This document shows, piece by piece, positions 42,790 through 53,079 of a stretch of 64,000 nt of DNA; within the stretch, counting starts at the first letter, position 1, and each line of letters starts with the position of its first letter. Under the pieces are notes generated by a model that searched no databases, had not been told where the DNA came from, and worked only from the letters and a program-made list of their open reading frames with translations. The stretch lies in NCBI GenBank assembly GCA_963743325.1, contig CAVUOZ010000012.1, positions 169,608-233,607 of the forward strand, written 5' to 3'. Position numbers and translations under genes: made by a program. The DNA comes from DATFVA01 sp963743325 (GTDB lineage Bacteria; Bacteroidota; Ignavibacteria; Ignavibacteriales; Ignavibacteriaceae).

Positions 42790-43269
42790 AAAGGAAGGAG
42801 GATAAGAAGTCGGAGGATAGGAAGATTGGAGGGTATGAAGATAGGCGGAAGAATCCTGTCAGGGCATATCTTATTAAGCGCCAGAAGTAGGCAGAAACCA
42901 GTAGGCAGTAAGCAACCAGAGGCTATGTTGAAAGCTGATCGCAGGCTTCGCTGTTAGTCGGAATAAAAGAATAAAGGAGCATAAAGCCGCTAATGCGCTA
43001 ATTGAATATGAGTATAAATAAGTTGAGTGTGTGAAAGTTGGTTTGAAAACCTTTGTCGCGAATCTTCTTGGTGCTTTAATCTTTTTTTAGCCCACTGCAA
43101 AATTTAGCAAAAAACCAATATTTTAATTATAAATATCCGTACTTATACTGATGCGGAGCTGAAGAATATTGAGTAAATTAAGAGTGTGATTCGTTAAGGG
43201 TTCTTTTTACAACGGGTACCCTTAATACTTAAATACCCGGATGAATTTATACTAAGAAGTGGGGATATT

Positions 43270-44574
43270 ATGAAAATAATCCTATTAGCTACAACATTGT
43301 TGTTTTCCTCATTTATTCTGATATCCTGCAAGAAAGACAATCCCATCCCGCCCGGAGATCAGACTCAATTAAGTCTTACCCTGGAAGATGTCAGTTGTAC
43401 AGAAGCTTGGATTAAATTAACGACTGCAAATATTAGTCTGCCTGCAGATGTGGCATTATTGAAAGACGACAATCCTGTCAAAACAATCAGCCTGATTTCA
43501 GCAGATACGATTCTATATATAGACTCACTTCTACCAAACCATACATACAAATTTCAATCATCCATTCAATCAATCAACCAATCGAGCAATTTGCTTACTG
43601 TTACTACTATGGACACCACTTCGCACAATTTCACCTGGCAGAGCTGGACATTCGGAGGCCAGGCAGGTAGCTGCACGCTTTACGATGTTGCAATAATTAA
43701 CGAGAATGACATCTGGGCTGTGGGTGAAATTTATCTGCTTGATTCTATAGGAGTGCCTGACCCCAATGCTTATAATGCTGTTCATTGGGATGGGAACCAG
43801 TGGGAATTGGAAAAAATAAAGACAAATTCTTGCGGTGGTGTAAAATATCCTCCAATTAAGACAATCTTTGCTTTTTCAGGAAATGATATACTATTCGCTC
43901 ATATTGATGGAAGCATTTCTCACTATAATGGAATAGAATTCACAAATGATTGTTCTTTAATTACACAATTAAATGGATCCGCAAACAAAATATGGGGGGT
44001 GTCAAAAAATGACTTCTATGTTGTCAGTGGTAGTGGATTTATAGCCCACTGCCGAAACGGACAGTGGAGCAGGATAGAAAGCGGAACAGATGCCAATATT
44101 AATGATATATGGGGAGTTATGAATCAAATTACGAATGAAAGGAAAATATTTTGTGCTGTCCCATCCGGATATGATATTACAAAGCGCAGGATTTTAACAA
44201 TTGATCAAGAAAACAACATTGATTCACTTAGGTGGAATGGAAAAGTAGTTACCTCTATCTGGACAAATAACGGAAAATTTTTATACACAAGTGGTGATGG
44301 TATTTATAATAACAAAGCGGGCAATTGGACAGACGAAATATCAATACCTTTTTATTATACAAACAGAATAAGGGGAAATAACCTTAATGATATTTTTGTC
44401 TGCGGCAATTATGGATTTCTTGCTCACTTTAATGGTATGAACTGGAAAGTTTATAACGAATTTTTGCAAATGAATACATCTGTATTTCGTTCAATAGCTC
44501 TTAAGAATAATATAGTTGTAGCAGTAGGTTTTGACGGTGAATCTGCACTAATAATTATAGGAATTAGTAATTAA
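43270..44574 (+). CDS. Lipoprotein with FN3-like domain and propeller-type repeats
   Basis: The 434-residue lipoprotein (LLFSSFILISC, then KKDN) has an N-terminal domain at about 30-115 that reads like a fibronectin-type module (LPADVALLKDDN, DSLLPNHTYKFQ). From about 125 on there are repeated segments of the form NDIWAVG...W-DG--W (NDIWAVGE, NKIWGVSKNDFYVVSG, INDIWGV, LNDIFVCGNYGFLAHFNGMNW), a pattern of surface beta-propeller proteins in Bacteroidota. No enzyme motif seen. It stands alone. Confidence 0.65.
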   Translation: MKIILLATTLLFSSFILISCKKDNPIPPGDQTQLSLTLEDVSCTEAWIKLTTANISLPADVALLKDDNPVKTISLISADTILYIDSLLPNHTYKFQSSIQSINQSSNLLTVTTMDTTSHNFTWQSWTFGGQAGSCTLYDVAIINENDIWAVGEIYLLDSIGVPDPNAYNAVHWDGNQWELEKIKTNSCGGVKYPPIKTIFAFSGNDILFAHIDGSISHYNGIEFTNDCSLITQLNGSANKIWGVSKNDFYVVSGSGFIAHCRNGQWSRIESGTDANINDIWGVMNQITNERKIFCAVPSGYDITKRRILTIDQENNIDSLRWNGKVVTSIWTNNGKFLYTSGDGIYNNKAGNWTDEISIPFYYTNRIRGNNLNDIFVCGNYGFLAHFNGMNWKVYNEFLQMNTSVFRSIALKNNIVVAVGFDGESALIIIGISN

Positions 44575-44604
44575 GAAAGGAACAATTACCCCGTATTAAA
44601 TTCA

Positions 44605-44695
44605 GCGGGACGTTTGCACCGTCCCGCCTAAAATGGAAATAATAACCCACTTGGCTGGTAACCATATCTTACTATCCTGAATAACCAGGAATAGT
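44605..44695 (+). other. Two hairpins between the propeller lipoprotein and the split T9SS gene
   Basis: GCGGGACG (44605-44612) pairs with CGTCCCGC (44620-44627). A second hairpin, ACTATCCTG with CAGG-A-ATAGT (44671-44679, 44686-44695), follows. The first may terminate the upstream transcript although no T run follows; the second may belong to the leader of the downstream gene. Confidence 0.4.
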
Positions 44696-44764
44696 GAGGG
44701 GTTTCTATTTCCAGTGCAAATATAAATAACTATTTAGTTTTATCAATAATAAGGGAGTGGAATT

Positions 44765-47700
44765 ATGAAACGATTTTTTACTCTTGTCTTTGTATTCTTG
44801 ATATACATCTCAATAAATGTTGCCCAGCAAACATATACAGTTGATATCCCTGGAGAAAGCCATTTTATTAAATGGTATTCACATGACAATTCATTCGCAT
44901 CCGGCAGCGGGTATTTAGGTGCCGGTGTGAATGGTTATATTTGGCGAAGCTATATTATCTGGAATAATATTCATTCTTATGTGCCGGCAAATCGACAATT
45001 AGCGGAGGTAAAATTCATTATTACCTGGGCTGGTCATTATTCAACCGCGCAGATAGAATATCACGATTTTTCATTTGGTGTCGGCCTACCCCAAACCTAT
45101 TCTAATATTGGGACCGGAACTTTATGGAGTACAAGTCCTGCTACAATTACCGAATATTCCTTCACTCAGCTAACAGATAAAGTTCAGGCAGCAGTTAATG
45201 GTAGTTCAAATGAAGTACATATCGGCATAAAAAACCAGAATGAACAAGACTACAATTATTATGTTTCCTTTTCATAGAACGTCTCTTTAAGTGTAACGTA
45301 TTATTCTGATCAGATTACCGTAACACAGGTAGATAAAGATGGCACCCCATTCGGTCAGGTTGGCAAAAGGCAGGGCACCGATTGGATTTACACCGATGTT
45401 CCATTCAATCTTACTCTATCTCCCGGTTCAAACCTGGGGTTGCAAAGCAGTCAGGCTTTTAAACCAAATACTAATCAAAAATATCGGCAGTGGATTCAAA
45501 ATGAAGATGTGGTTATTCCCAATCATCAGAATTTTACTACAATATCAACCGGTGATTATTTTAAAGCTTCATTTTATCCATCTTATGAAGGAGTTACTAT
45601 CCAGAACTCTCTCGAGGGTACATCTCTAAACATTGGAAATATAAATTTTGCAGACCCCTGGTATATTGATTATGCCGATCCCTTATTCGGAAACAGCGTA
45701 CGAAACAGAGGGATGAAAGATACTGGTACTGATGCGTTGCAATACAGATCAAGAACTTCACCTTTTTATCCTGATAATACAACGGTATATCAAAATGGAA
45801 GCGATCCTTCTCATTCATATCAGGGCGTCTTCCTGAATCAGCCATATTCAGGCAATAATCCGGTTCACTATTCCGTACAGGCAATTAATGACAACATAAC
45901 AATGGGTGGTAAATACGGAACGCGTCCATTTTATTTTCAAAGATGGGGTGGTATAGATGTTCAGTATCAACATTCGGGTAATGCTACAACTGCAGTTGTG
46001 TTTACTTCTGAAGAGGCTACGGCAACAGCCGTAATGAAAGGACATCTGTTGTCTGATAAGGCGTCTGCATTCAATTCAAACGGTCAAAGAAACCTTCTAA
46101 GAGACAATAACGGTATATATCACGTGTTTTATATTTCAATGAACAAAATATGGCATACTAAGAGCCTTACTACTAATTTCTATGGCTCCTGGAGCCCTGA
46201 AGAAGCTATCGCTATAAATACTTCCTATCCGGTCAGTTTATCAGTAGATTATAATGGTATTGACCAGATTGCTATAGTTTATGTCTCAGATGATGGGGCT
46301 TGTATGTATCATACCAAAATTAATCAGAATAGCGGGGCTACAGTAGAGACTCATTCATATGATACTGTAACCCTGGACTATAACTATATCAATTCTGTTC
46401 TGCCTGTTGTTGCCTTTAGCCGTTATCAGCTTATTACGATTTACAAACCTTCAGCAAATAGCGGATTATGTTATGCCAGGCAATACAGAGTGGATGATAA
46501 TGATCCGTGGACCTATGAGCAGGGTGCTATTCCCAATACAAATTTCACAAGCTTAAATCCGACAATCGCATCAATAAAAGACGGCTTCGAGAGAGATATC
46601 TGCTTCCTTGCATTTCAAGATGGGAATGTAGGCACTATTATAAATTATAGCCCAATTTCAATGGGCGTTCCGCCCGGGTTTAACATTTCAACTATCTCGA
46701 CAGGGAGTGGTTATTCCCTGAATTATTCACCAAGTATAAGCCTGTACCGTTTATCCGGTGATTGGTATAAACCAATGGTTAGCTGGACTGCAAGAACTTC
46801 AGGGACACTAAGTAAGCTTGGTTCAATGGAAGGGGCTGAAATACCAGAACCACGGATGGTATGCAGACAGAAGAATAGCGATAATACCTGGGGAAGCTGT
46901 TTTGTTGCAGGTCAATATGTTAATTACAGCAATAATAACTCGGTTATTTCAGGTGGGGTGAACCAAAGTGTAATTGTATGGAGTGAATTAGATGGAGTAG
47001 AAGCCAAATGGGTAAGAAGAGATGGAACATCATATAGTGGGAATACCTGTCTGGAACCTGCTGGGCTAATTCCGAATGTATCTACTGGCATTAATTTCTC
47101 ATCCATAAAAGCATTTACATCCGATGCGACTACATTGCCTACAATCTTAAATCCTGCGATAACTAATTTTAATAGTACACCTGAGTGTAGTCCGCAGCAG
47201 AAGGTAACGACCCTGTATAATTTAACATACTCCCGATCAGGTGTTGTTATAAAGAATGGGATCGAATTTGTTTTCAATACCGGCGATGTAATTAACGGAG
47301 ACAGCGTTATTAGATTTATTGAGAAACCGGATACTCTTATTTACAATTCATCTGAAGAGTTAAATTCATCTTTAAGATCACAAGATTTTGCTCTGAATCA
47401 AAATTCTTCTCTTTTATTTACAAATTATTACTATGTAATAAATAAAGAAGCTGCAGATTCGTTACTATCTGAAACAGAGACCGTAAACTTTAAGGTAGAA
47501 TTAGTAAATAGTTCTTCAAGCCAGGTTGCTGGCACATTCGATAATATTACCTTCAGTAAAGAAAATCTGTATGACTATGAGAATGTCAGCTACGAGATTG
47601 ACTGTTCGGGGATTTCTGAAGGTGATTATTTTTTGAGAATTGTTACTAATGTAACCGGTGATGCCGAATATAATTTGATAAATACACAAAATGATGCTTC

Positions 47701-48019
47701 AAATATGACAAAGAAAAGTTACAATACTGTTGGATATTCGGGTCAGGAACTTCCGGTTACTTATGATTTATCTCAGAACTACCCTAATCCATTTAACCCT
47801 ACAACTACTATAAACTACCAATTACCTCAAACAGGACAAGTAACTCTGAAGATTTATGATATTCTCGGTAAGGAAGTTGCTACATTAGTTAACGAGCAGA
47901 AGAATATCGGAAGATATTCGGTTAATTTTGATGCTTCGAAAATAGCAAGCGGAGTCTACATATATCAGATCCGGGTTAACGATTATGTCAGTTCTAAGAA
48001 GATGCTGCTGCTGAAGTGA
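44765..48019 (+). pseudogene. Large T9SS-exported protein gene interrupted by an in-frame UAG
   Basis: Codons from 44765 (signal peptide FFTLVFVFLIYISINVAQQ, then a beta-rich N-terminal domain) run to a UAG at 45275-45277, and the same frame then continues open and protein-like (NVSLSVTYYSDQITVTQVDKDG...) to 48019. Together they would encode a protein of about 1,084 residues. The second part has beta-propeller-like surface repeats (about 300-660), the DYIDYADPLFGNSVRNRGM-type segment near the join, and a C-terminal type A T9SS sorting domain (LSQNYPNPFNPTTTINYQ, GVYIYQIRVN). Without readthrough only a 170-residue exported fragment and, at best, a leaderless remainder from 45440 would be made. 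No enzyme motif recognised. Confidence 0.8.
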
Positions 48020-48030
48020 TTTCAGAAGTT

Positions 48031-48078
48031 TTAAGGATATGCCCGATTCCGGAAATCCGGCATATCCTTAATATTTTA
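48031..48078. terminator. Strong bidirectional terminator
   Basis: A perfect 13-base-pair stem, TTAAGGATATGCC (48031-48043) with GGCATATCCTTAA (48059-48071), has a small inner palindrome and is followed by ATTTTATTTT. It sits between the convergent stops of the T9SS protein gene and the S46 peptidase gene. Confidence 0.8.
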
Positions 48079-50292
48079 TTTTGTTGAATCCGTTACTACT
48101 TTATCGTCTGCTAATTTTCCGTTCCGTAATTCTTCGCTTAATCTTTTTGCTTTATACAAATCTTTAACAGCTTCCAGCAGACCGGCTGAATGAACGGCCA
48201 CCATCCTGTTTTCTTCGGGTGTGTAAATAAAACTCCCGGGCAGACTCTGTATATTTCCATCGAATGCAAGTCCGACAATCTCTCCTTTTTTATTTATAAC
48301 AGGACTGCCTGAATTACCTCCTATTATATCATTAGTGGCAACAAAATTAAAGGGAGTTTCAAGCTGAAAATCTGCAGGAGGATTTACCCACCTTTCAGGC
48401 AGACTCCATGGTTCTTTTTTGCCAAATGAATAATACCTGTCATATAAACCGTAAAATGTAGTGTAAGGCGGGGCAACTGTACCGTTATAAGGAAATCCTT
48501 TAACTACACCATCCGATATACGAAGTGTAAAGGTTGCATCCGGCGGGATTGATGTCCCATATACTGCAAATAATGCTATACCGAGTTCCTGCGAATAGAC
48601 AGCTTCTTTATTGAATATATCACTGACTTTTGATCTCAGCTCCGCCCTTCTGTCTTCTGTATGAACTGTAAAATAAATGAAAGGATCACCCGAATTTATG
48701 ACTGCATCGGCACCTTTATCAATAAGAGCCATTAATTTCGATGAATCCGTTAATACCGTATTGTTCAGCATATAATCAACAGCATCATCGCCGGTTCTCC
48801 CCCCGGTTAATTTCTGTACCAATGAGTTATCCTTGCCAAGGTATTCATACAATATCTTAACCTGCTCTTTTATCAAATCACGCTCAGTTTCCATATTTAA
48901 ATCGTGCGGAATAATTTCTGAGATTGTGGAATCAAGTTTTTCACCGGTATACTGTTCGTCTCTCTGATCTTCCGGCAGTTTGAGTTCATACGCAAGATCA
49001 GCTACATCATTTGCTACAAAAAATAACTCTGAAGTGGTAAGTGGATTTAAGGATAAGGCATACAGCTCATTGGAAAGACCTTTTAACTGAATGCGTGTAC
49101 CGGCTATTTTATCCCATAGATCGCCGTATTTGTCTTTCAGATCCGGATCAGCCATTGCAGAAGCTTTAAACTTTCTTTCAAAATCCTTTTTCTTCTGCAT
49201 TAAAACCGGATTTCGTAATCCTTCAAGCATTCCAGTATATGCTTTCCGGGAATTTGTAAAGGTATATAAGCGGTTCTGAAGTTCATCCTTCCTATCAGGA
49301 TTCTCTTCAATCATCTTTGAATACATATCAATCATATTGCCGAGCATTTCAAGAGTATGGGGATAAGAAATATCTCTTGCATATTCAAGCTGTGCTACGG
49401 TATTAAGCCTGTCAGAAGAACCTGGATTACCGACAACGAAAACGGCTTCCCCGGCGGCAGCTCCGCTGTCGCTCCATTGGAAATAATCCCCGGTCTTAAG
49501 CGGATTACCGTTATCATCATAAACTCTGAAGAAAGTGCAGTCGAGATCATAACGCGGATAGGTAAAATTGTCGGGATCACCACCGAAATAGCCAAGCTCG
49601 GTTTCAGGCGCAAAAACGAGTCTTACATCGTTATATCTTTTATAGCCGTATTCAGAATATTTTCCGCCGTTGTACAAAGGAGTAATCTGAATTTTTAAAC
49701 CTGTGCTGTCCTGTTCACGGTTTTTAATTTCAGACATCATACTGTCTTCTATTGCGGTTCTCTCTTCTTCTGTTTTGCCGTAATTCATTGCCTTCTGTAT
49801 CTCATCTGTTACATCTTTGATTAATACAAGCTGATCCACATATAATCCTGGCACAGGACGTTCATCCTTAAGAGACTCTGCAAAAAATCCGTTCTTTATA
49901 AAATCTTCACCTTCTTTGGTTACATCGGAAACGCTTTCCCTCCCGCAATGGTCATTGGTCATAACAAGTCCGTCTGCAGATACAAAAGAAGCCGAACAAT
50001 AGTCGGCAAAACGGAGTGCGGATTTTCTGACATGATCGAGCCATTCCTGTGTCGGTTTAAAATTGTATTCCTTCTGGAAGTAGTCGAGAGGCGGATATTC
50101 AAATGTCCACATTTTCCCCATATCATATTTTCCGGCTTTAACCGTATCAAGGTTAATCCCGGAATATGATCCGTTTAGGTTGTTGTTCTGTCCTGAATCG
50201 GTAGCATGCTGTGCAGAAGAGCATCCCGATAAAAGTATAAAAGCAGCTGAGAGTATTAATGCTGAAGCGCATTGTCTGAATATTTGTAGCAT
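48076..50292 (-). CDS. S46 family dipeptidyl peptidase lipoprotein (DPP7-like)
   Basis: The 738-residue serine exopeptidase releases dipeptides from peptide N-termini. The lipoprotein signal is ALILSAAFILLSGC. The catalytic His lies in SADGLVMTNDHCGRESV, the Asp in YPRYDLDCTFFRVYDD and the Ser in GGNSGSPVINKKGE. The residue that distinguishes the subfamilies falls in GLAFDGN; a Gly there (instead of Arg in DPP11) suggests DPP7-type specificity for hydrophobic P1 residues. I start at the ATG at 50292, which begins the signal peptide; the frame is open 16 codons further. Confidence 0.92.
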   Translation of the reverse strand: MLQIFRQCASALILSAAFILLSGCSSAQHATDSGQNNNLNGSYSGINLDTVKAGKYDMGKMWTFEYPPLDYFQKEYNFKPTQEWLDHVRKSALRFADYCSASFVSADGLVMTNDHCGRESVSDVTKEGEDFIKNGFFAESLKDERPVPGLYVDQLVLIKDVTDEIQKAMNYGKTEEERTAIEDSMMSEIKNREQDSTGLKIQITPLYNGGKYSEYGYKRYNDVRLVFAPETELGYFGGDPDNFTYPRYDLDCTFFRVYDDNGNPLKTGDYFQWSDSGAAAGEAVFVVGNPGSSDRLNTVAQLEYARDISYPHTLEMLGNMIDMYSKMIEENPDRKDELQNRLYTFTNSRKAYTGMLEGLRNPVLMQKKKDFERKFKASAMADPDLKDKYGDLWDKIAGTRIQLKGLSNELYALSLNPLTTSELFFVANDVADLAYELKLPEDQRDEQYTGEKLDSTISEIIPHDLNMETERDLIKEQVKILYEYLGKDNSLVQKLTGGRTGDDAVDYMLNNTVLTDSSKLMALIDKGADAVINSGDPFIYFTVHTEDRRAELRSKVSDIFNKEAVYSQELGIALFAVYGTSIPPDATFTLRISDGVVKGFPYNGTVAPPYTTFYGLYDRYYSFGKKEPWSLPERWVNPPADFQLETPFNFVATNDIIGGNSGSPVINKKGEIVGLAFDGNIQSLPGSFIYTPEENRMVAVHSAGLLEAVKDLYKAKRLSEELRNGKLADDKVVTDSTK

Positions 50293-50382
50293 ATATTTTC
50301 CTGAGAATTTTTTTGACGAAACAAAAAATAAAATTACCATTATTTGAATCTTTAAAGAAGTATACGTCTCACCTTTTTAAAC

Positions 50383-50412
50383 AAAAAAAGGGAAGCAGGC
50401 GTACTGCTTCCC
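50383..50412 (-). terminator. Intrinsic terminator of the zinc-ribbon gene
   Basis: GGGAAGCAG (50390-50398) and CTGCTTCCC (50404-50412) form a perfect 9-base-pair hairpin with a 5-base loop. On the minus strand it is followed by a run of seven T (50383-50389). It ends the transcript of the 50475-50819 gene. Confidence 0.85.
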
Positions 50413-50474
50413 ATAAAATATGATCTGGTAATCAACATCTTTATGATTACCGCTAAAAGGGTTGATGAATCAGG

Positions 50475-50819
50475 TTAAATATATGAATCCGGCTGATATA
50501 ACGGTTCAATTTCCCATTCATCTTCAATTGTTCCCACACAGTGCGAGCACTTGGGAACATTAAAAACAACCTTCTCTTCACTGGGATTTGCCCTGACAAA
50601 ATTTAAGATTGTTTTGCAGCTGGAACACTGAACAATGTGCGAAGTGGTGGTTTTCTTGCTGCATTCAGGACAAATAAACCCTAAGTCACCCGGTGTTTCT
50701 TCAGGGTTGACCAGAAATATAGAGTTGCATTTAGAGTGGTTGCATTTAGCGAAGTGCCACTTTACAGTATATTTTGTATCGATAATTAGCTCCCTCGTAT
50801 TTTTAATTGGCATAAACAT
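50475..50819 (-). CDS. Small multi-zinc-ribbon protein, function unknown
   Basis: The 114-residue cytoplasmic protein has four Cys-containing knuckles: AKCNHSKCN (about 25-31), ICPECSKK, VQCSSCKT and PKCSHCVG, suggesting two zinc ribbons. The N-terminal part is beta-rich (TRELIIDTKYTVKWHF). Not recognised as a known family; nucleic-acid or protein binding is plausible. Two Met codons lie close together at the start (residues 1 and 3). It has its own strong terminator. Confidence 0.65.
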   Translation of the reverse strand: MFMPIKNTRELIIDTKYTVKWHFAKCNHSKCNSIFLVNPEETPGDLGFICPECSKKTTTSHIVQCSSCKTILNFVRANPSEEKVVFNVPKCSHCVGTIEDEWEIEPLYQPDSYI

Positions 50820-50906
50820 AAGTAGTAATAAATAAAAAGTCCATTGAAAAAATATTCTCTAATCAAAATCACGTTCACTTGAAACGTTAAATTATAATTT
50901 CATAAA

Positions 50907-50936
50907 TTGAGACATATAAAATTGCACATAGATAAT
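50907..50936 (+). promoter_or_regulatory. Candidate promoter of the phosphomannomutase gene
   Basis: TTGAGA (50907-50912), 18 bases, then GATAAT (50931-50936), about 65 bases before the ATG of the phosphohexomutase gene. Assigned on spacing and position only. Confidence 0.35.
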
Positions 50937-51000
50937 TAAGAAGAAACCTATTTAAAATTCTACGATAATATTTTCAATATCCTTATAATTAGGAGTATAA

Positions 51001-52350
51001 ATGGACAAAATCAAATCATTTAAGGCATATGATATCAGAGGAAAGGTTCCTTCGGAACTTAATGCCGAACTCGCTTATGATATCGCTCTGGGATTCGCAA
51101 AGTTGACTGATGCCGAAAAGGTTGTAATAGGTCATGATATTCGAAAATCTTCAGACGCTATCTCGGATTCAATTAAAAAAGGATTGATTGACCATGGTGT
51201 AGATGTCGTTGACATAGGCTTATGCGGAACAGAGATGATATACTATGCAACTCCTGCGTACGAAGCCGACGGCGGGATAATGATTACCGCCAGCCATAAC
51301 CCGCCGGAATATAACGGGATGAAATTTGTCGGAAAAGGTTCCGTCCCTATAGGATACGACTCAGGATTAAATGAAATAGAAAAAATGATTCTTAACAATG
51401 ATCTTGAGATACATAATCTTGAACCAGGAGATGTTGATCACGATAACGTAATGAGCGGGTTTATAAATCATTTAAAGAAATTCTTTGATCCTAAAAAAAT
51501 CAAACCGTTTAAAGTCGTGGTTAATGCAGGAAACGGCTGTGCAGGACTTGTACTTGACGCGATTGAACACGAACTGCCGGTACAAATGATTAAACTTTTT
51601 AATGATCCTGATTCTGATTTCCCGAACGGCGTACCTAATCCATTGCTGATTGAGAACAGAAAGCCTACTATTGATGCAGTTATAAAGGATCATGCTGATC
51701 TCGGGGTGGCATGGGATGGAGATTTTGACAGGTGTTTTTTCTTTGATGAAAAGGGAAATTTTATTGAAGGATATTATATAGTAGGCCTGCTGGCAAAGTC
51801 GATATTGAGAACCAATCCGGGCGGGAAAATTGTCCACGACCCCCGTCTTGTATGGAACACAATTGACATTGTTAAAAACAGCGGCGGAGAGGCCGTTGTT
51901 TCAAAGAGCGGCCATGCTTTCATAAAACAGAAAATGAGAGAAGTTAATGCAGTTTACGGCGGTGAAATGTCTGCACATCATTATTTCAGAGACAACGCTT
52001 ATTCCGACAGCGGAATGATCCCCTTCCTGCTGGTGATGCAGCTTATGTCTGAAGATAATAAACCTCTTTCTGCACTGGTGGAGGAAATGATAGCCGCCTA
52101 CCCGTGTTCCGGAGAGATAAACTCCGAGATTGACAATCCTAAAGCGAAGCTGGATGAAATTGAAAAGAAATATTCGGACGGAAAAATAGATCACCTGGAT
52201 GGATTGAGCGTAGAGTACACTGACTGGAGATTCAATCTCAGGATGTCGAACACCGAACCGATAATAAGGTTAAATGTGGAAAGCCACGGCGATAAAAAAC
52301 TCATGGAGGAAAAAACAGAAGAGCTGCTGAAAGTTATCAGGGAGAGGTGA
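51001..52350 (+). CDS. Phosphomannomutase/phosphoglucomutase
   Basis: The 449-residue alpha-D-phosphohexomutase interconverts 6-phospho and 1-phospho sugars for nucleotide-sugar synthesis. Its four domains carry the active-site phosphoserine Ser98 in TASHNPPEYNGMK, the metal loop DGDFDRCFFFDEKG, the sugar-binding GGEMSAHHYF and the phosphate-binding RMSNTEPIIRLNVES. Length and motifs match ManB/AlgC-type enzymes that act on both mannose and glucose phosphates. It stands alone, convergent with the DUF2911 gene. Confidence 0.95.
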   Translation: MDKIKSFKAYDIRGKVPSELNAELAYDIALGFAKLTDAEKVVIGHDIRKSSDAISDSIKKGLIDHGVDVVDIGLCGTEMIYYATPAYEADGGIMITASHNPPEYNGMKFVGKGSVPIGYDSGLNEIEKMILNNDLEIHNLEPGDVDHDNVMSGFINHLKKFFDPKKIKPFKVVVNAGNGCAGLVLDAIEHELPVQMIKLFNDPDSDFPNGVPNPLLIENRKPTIDAVIKDHADLGVAWDGDFDRCFFFDEKGNFIEGYYIVGLLAKSILRTNPGGKIVHDPRLVWNTIDIVKNSGGEAVVSKSGHAFIKQKMREVNAVYGGEMSAHHYFRDNAYSDSGMIPFLLVMQLMSEDNKPLSALVEEMIAAYPCSGEINSEIDNPKAKLDEIEKKYSDGKIDHLDGLSVEYTDWRFNLRMSNTEPIIRLNVESHGDKKLMEEKTEELLKVIRER

Positions 52351-52442
52351 TGGGGTATTGGAATAAGGAGGTGGAGTGATGAAAGGTTGACACTACTCCA
52401 TTATTCCATTATTCCACTACTCCCATATTCCACACCCAACGA
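52351..52442. repeat. Low-complexity inverted stretch between convergent genes
   Basis: A GGAATAAGG/TGGAGTG purine-rich run is followed by pyrimidine-rich degenerate repeats of ACTCCATTATTCC. TGGAGTG and CACTACTCCA can pair, so it may act as a weak terminator, but the repeats look like another of the low-complexity islands seen elsewhere in the window. Confidence 0.5.
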
Positions 52443-52997
52443 TCATATTTTCACTTCCACCTTAAAAGGCACTTTTAGTTTTTCCCATTCAAGACTAATA
52501 ACTGCAGAGGAATCGCTTGTTTTGGTAATCGCATATCTTAACCATTCCGTAAAACTGTCTTTCTCGGGCTTTACATTTATTCTTAGTACATCCTCAGCTT
52601 CATTATATTCAAATGCTCCCCATTGATCGGCAACCTTATTAAAGATTATTGTCCATTCTTTTTTCCCGGGAATAGTAAAAAATCCATAGGATCCTGCGGC
52701 AAGCTTTTTACCTTCAATCATAACATCTGTGCTGAATGTTATTTTTGTTGCTTCGTTGGCTCCCGCTCTCCATACTTTATCATATGGAACAAGTTCTCCC
52801 CAGATTTTTCTTTCTTTAACTCCCGGACGGCTGTAGGAAATCGTCACATCGGTAAAGCCGACTGTCTGAGAAATAGAAGCTTTAGGACTAATTCTTACTT
52901 TTTCCTCTTTCTGCTGTGAATATGTATTCATAAATGCCGAGATAGAAATAAAGGCTGCGGCAAACAATAAAGTGAATATACTTTTCCTTGATAACAT
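52443..52997 (-). CDS. DUF2911 family exported protein
   Basis: The 184-residue protein has a signal peptide (LLFAAAFISISAFMNTYSQ) and then the complete DUF2911 domain: SPKASISQTVGFTDVTISYSRPGVKERKIWGELVPYDKVWRAGANEAT at its start and LAAGSYGFFTIPGKKEWTIIFNK in the middle. The family is common in Bacteroidota and has no established function. It stands alone. Confidence 0.92.
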   Translation of the reverse strand: MLSRKSIFTLLFAAAFISISAFMNTYSQQKEEKVRISPKASISQTVGFTDVTISYSRPGVKERKIWGELVPYDKVWRAGANEATKITFSTDVMIEGKKLAAGSYGFFTIPGKKEWTIIFNKVADQWGAFEYNEAEDVLRINVKPEKDSFTEWLRYAITKTSDSSAVISLEWEKLKVPFKVEVKI

Positions 52998-53079
52998 TTA
53001 GTGACTCCTGCTTTTCTTTAGTAAAACACTGATAATCTTATTATAAGTTATAAAATTTGTCTGTACTTCGCTAATAGTG

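Larger units (their letters stand above)
42563..43269. other. 707-base intergenic stretch with paired 15-bp palindromes
   Basis: No gene found. It contains two copies of the imperfect palindrome CTGACA-NNN-TGGCAG (42613-42627 and 42775-42789), an inverted pair ATCCCGG/CCGGGAT around 42665-42716, and a purine-rich low-complexity run (42790-42848). Otherwise it is featureless AT-rich sequence, perhaps a gene graveyard. Confidence 0.6.

Noticed and set aside
45275..45277. UAG reassigned to an amino acid in this genome
   Set aside because: Other ordinary genes (pspC at 36258-36260, cydB at 41385-41387) end with UAG at the family's normal length, so UAG is a working stop codon.
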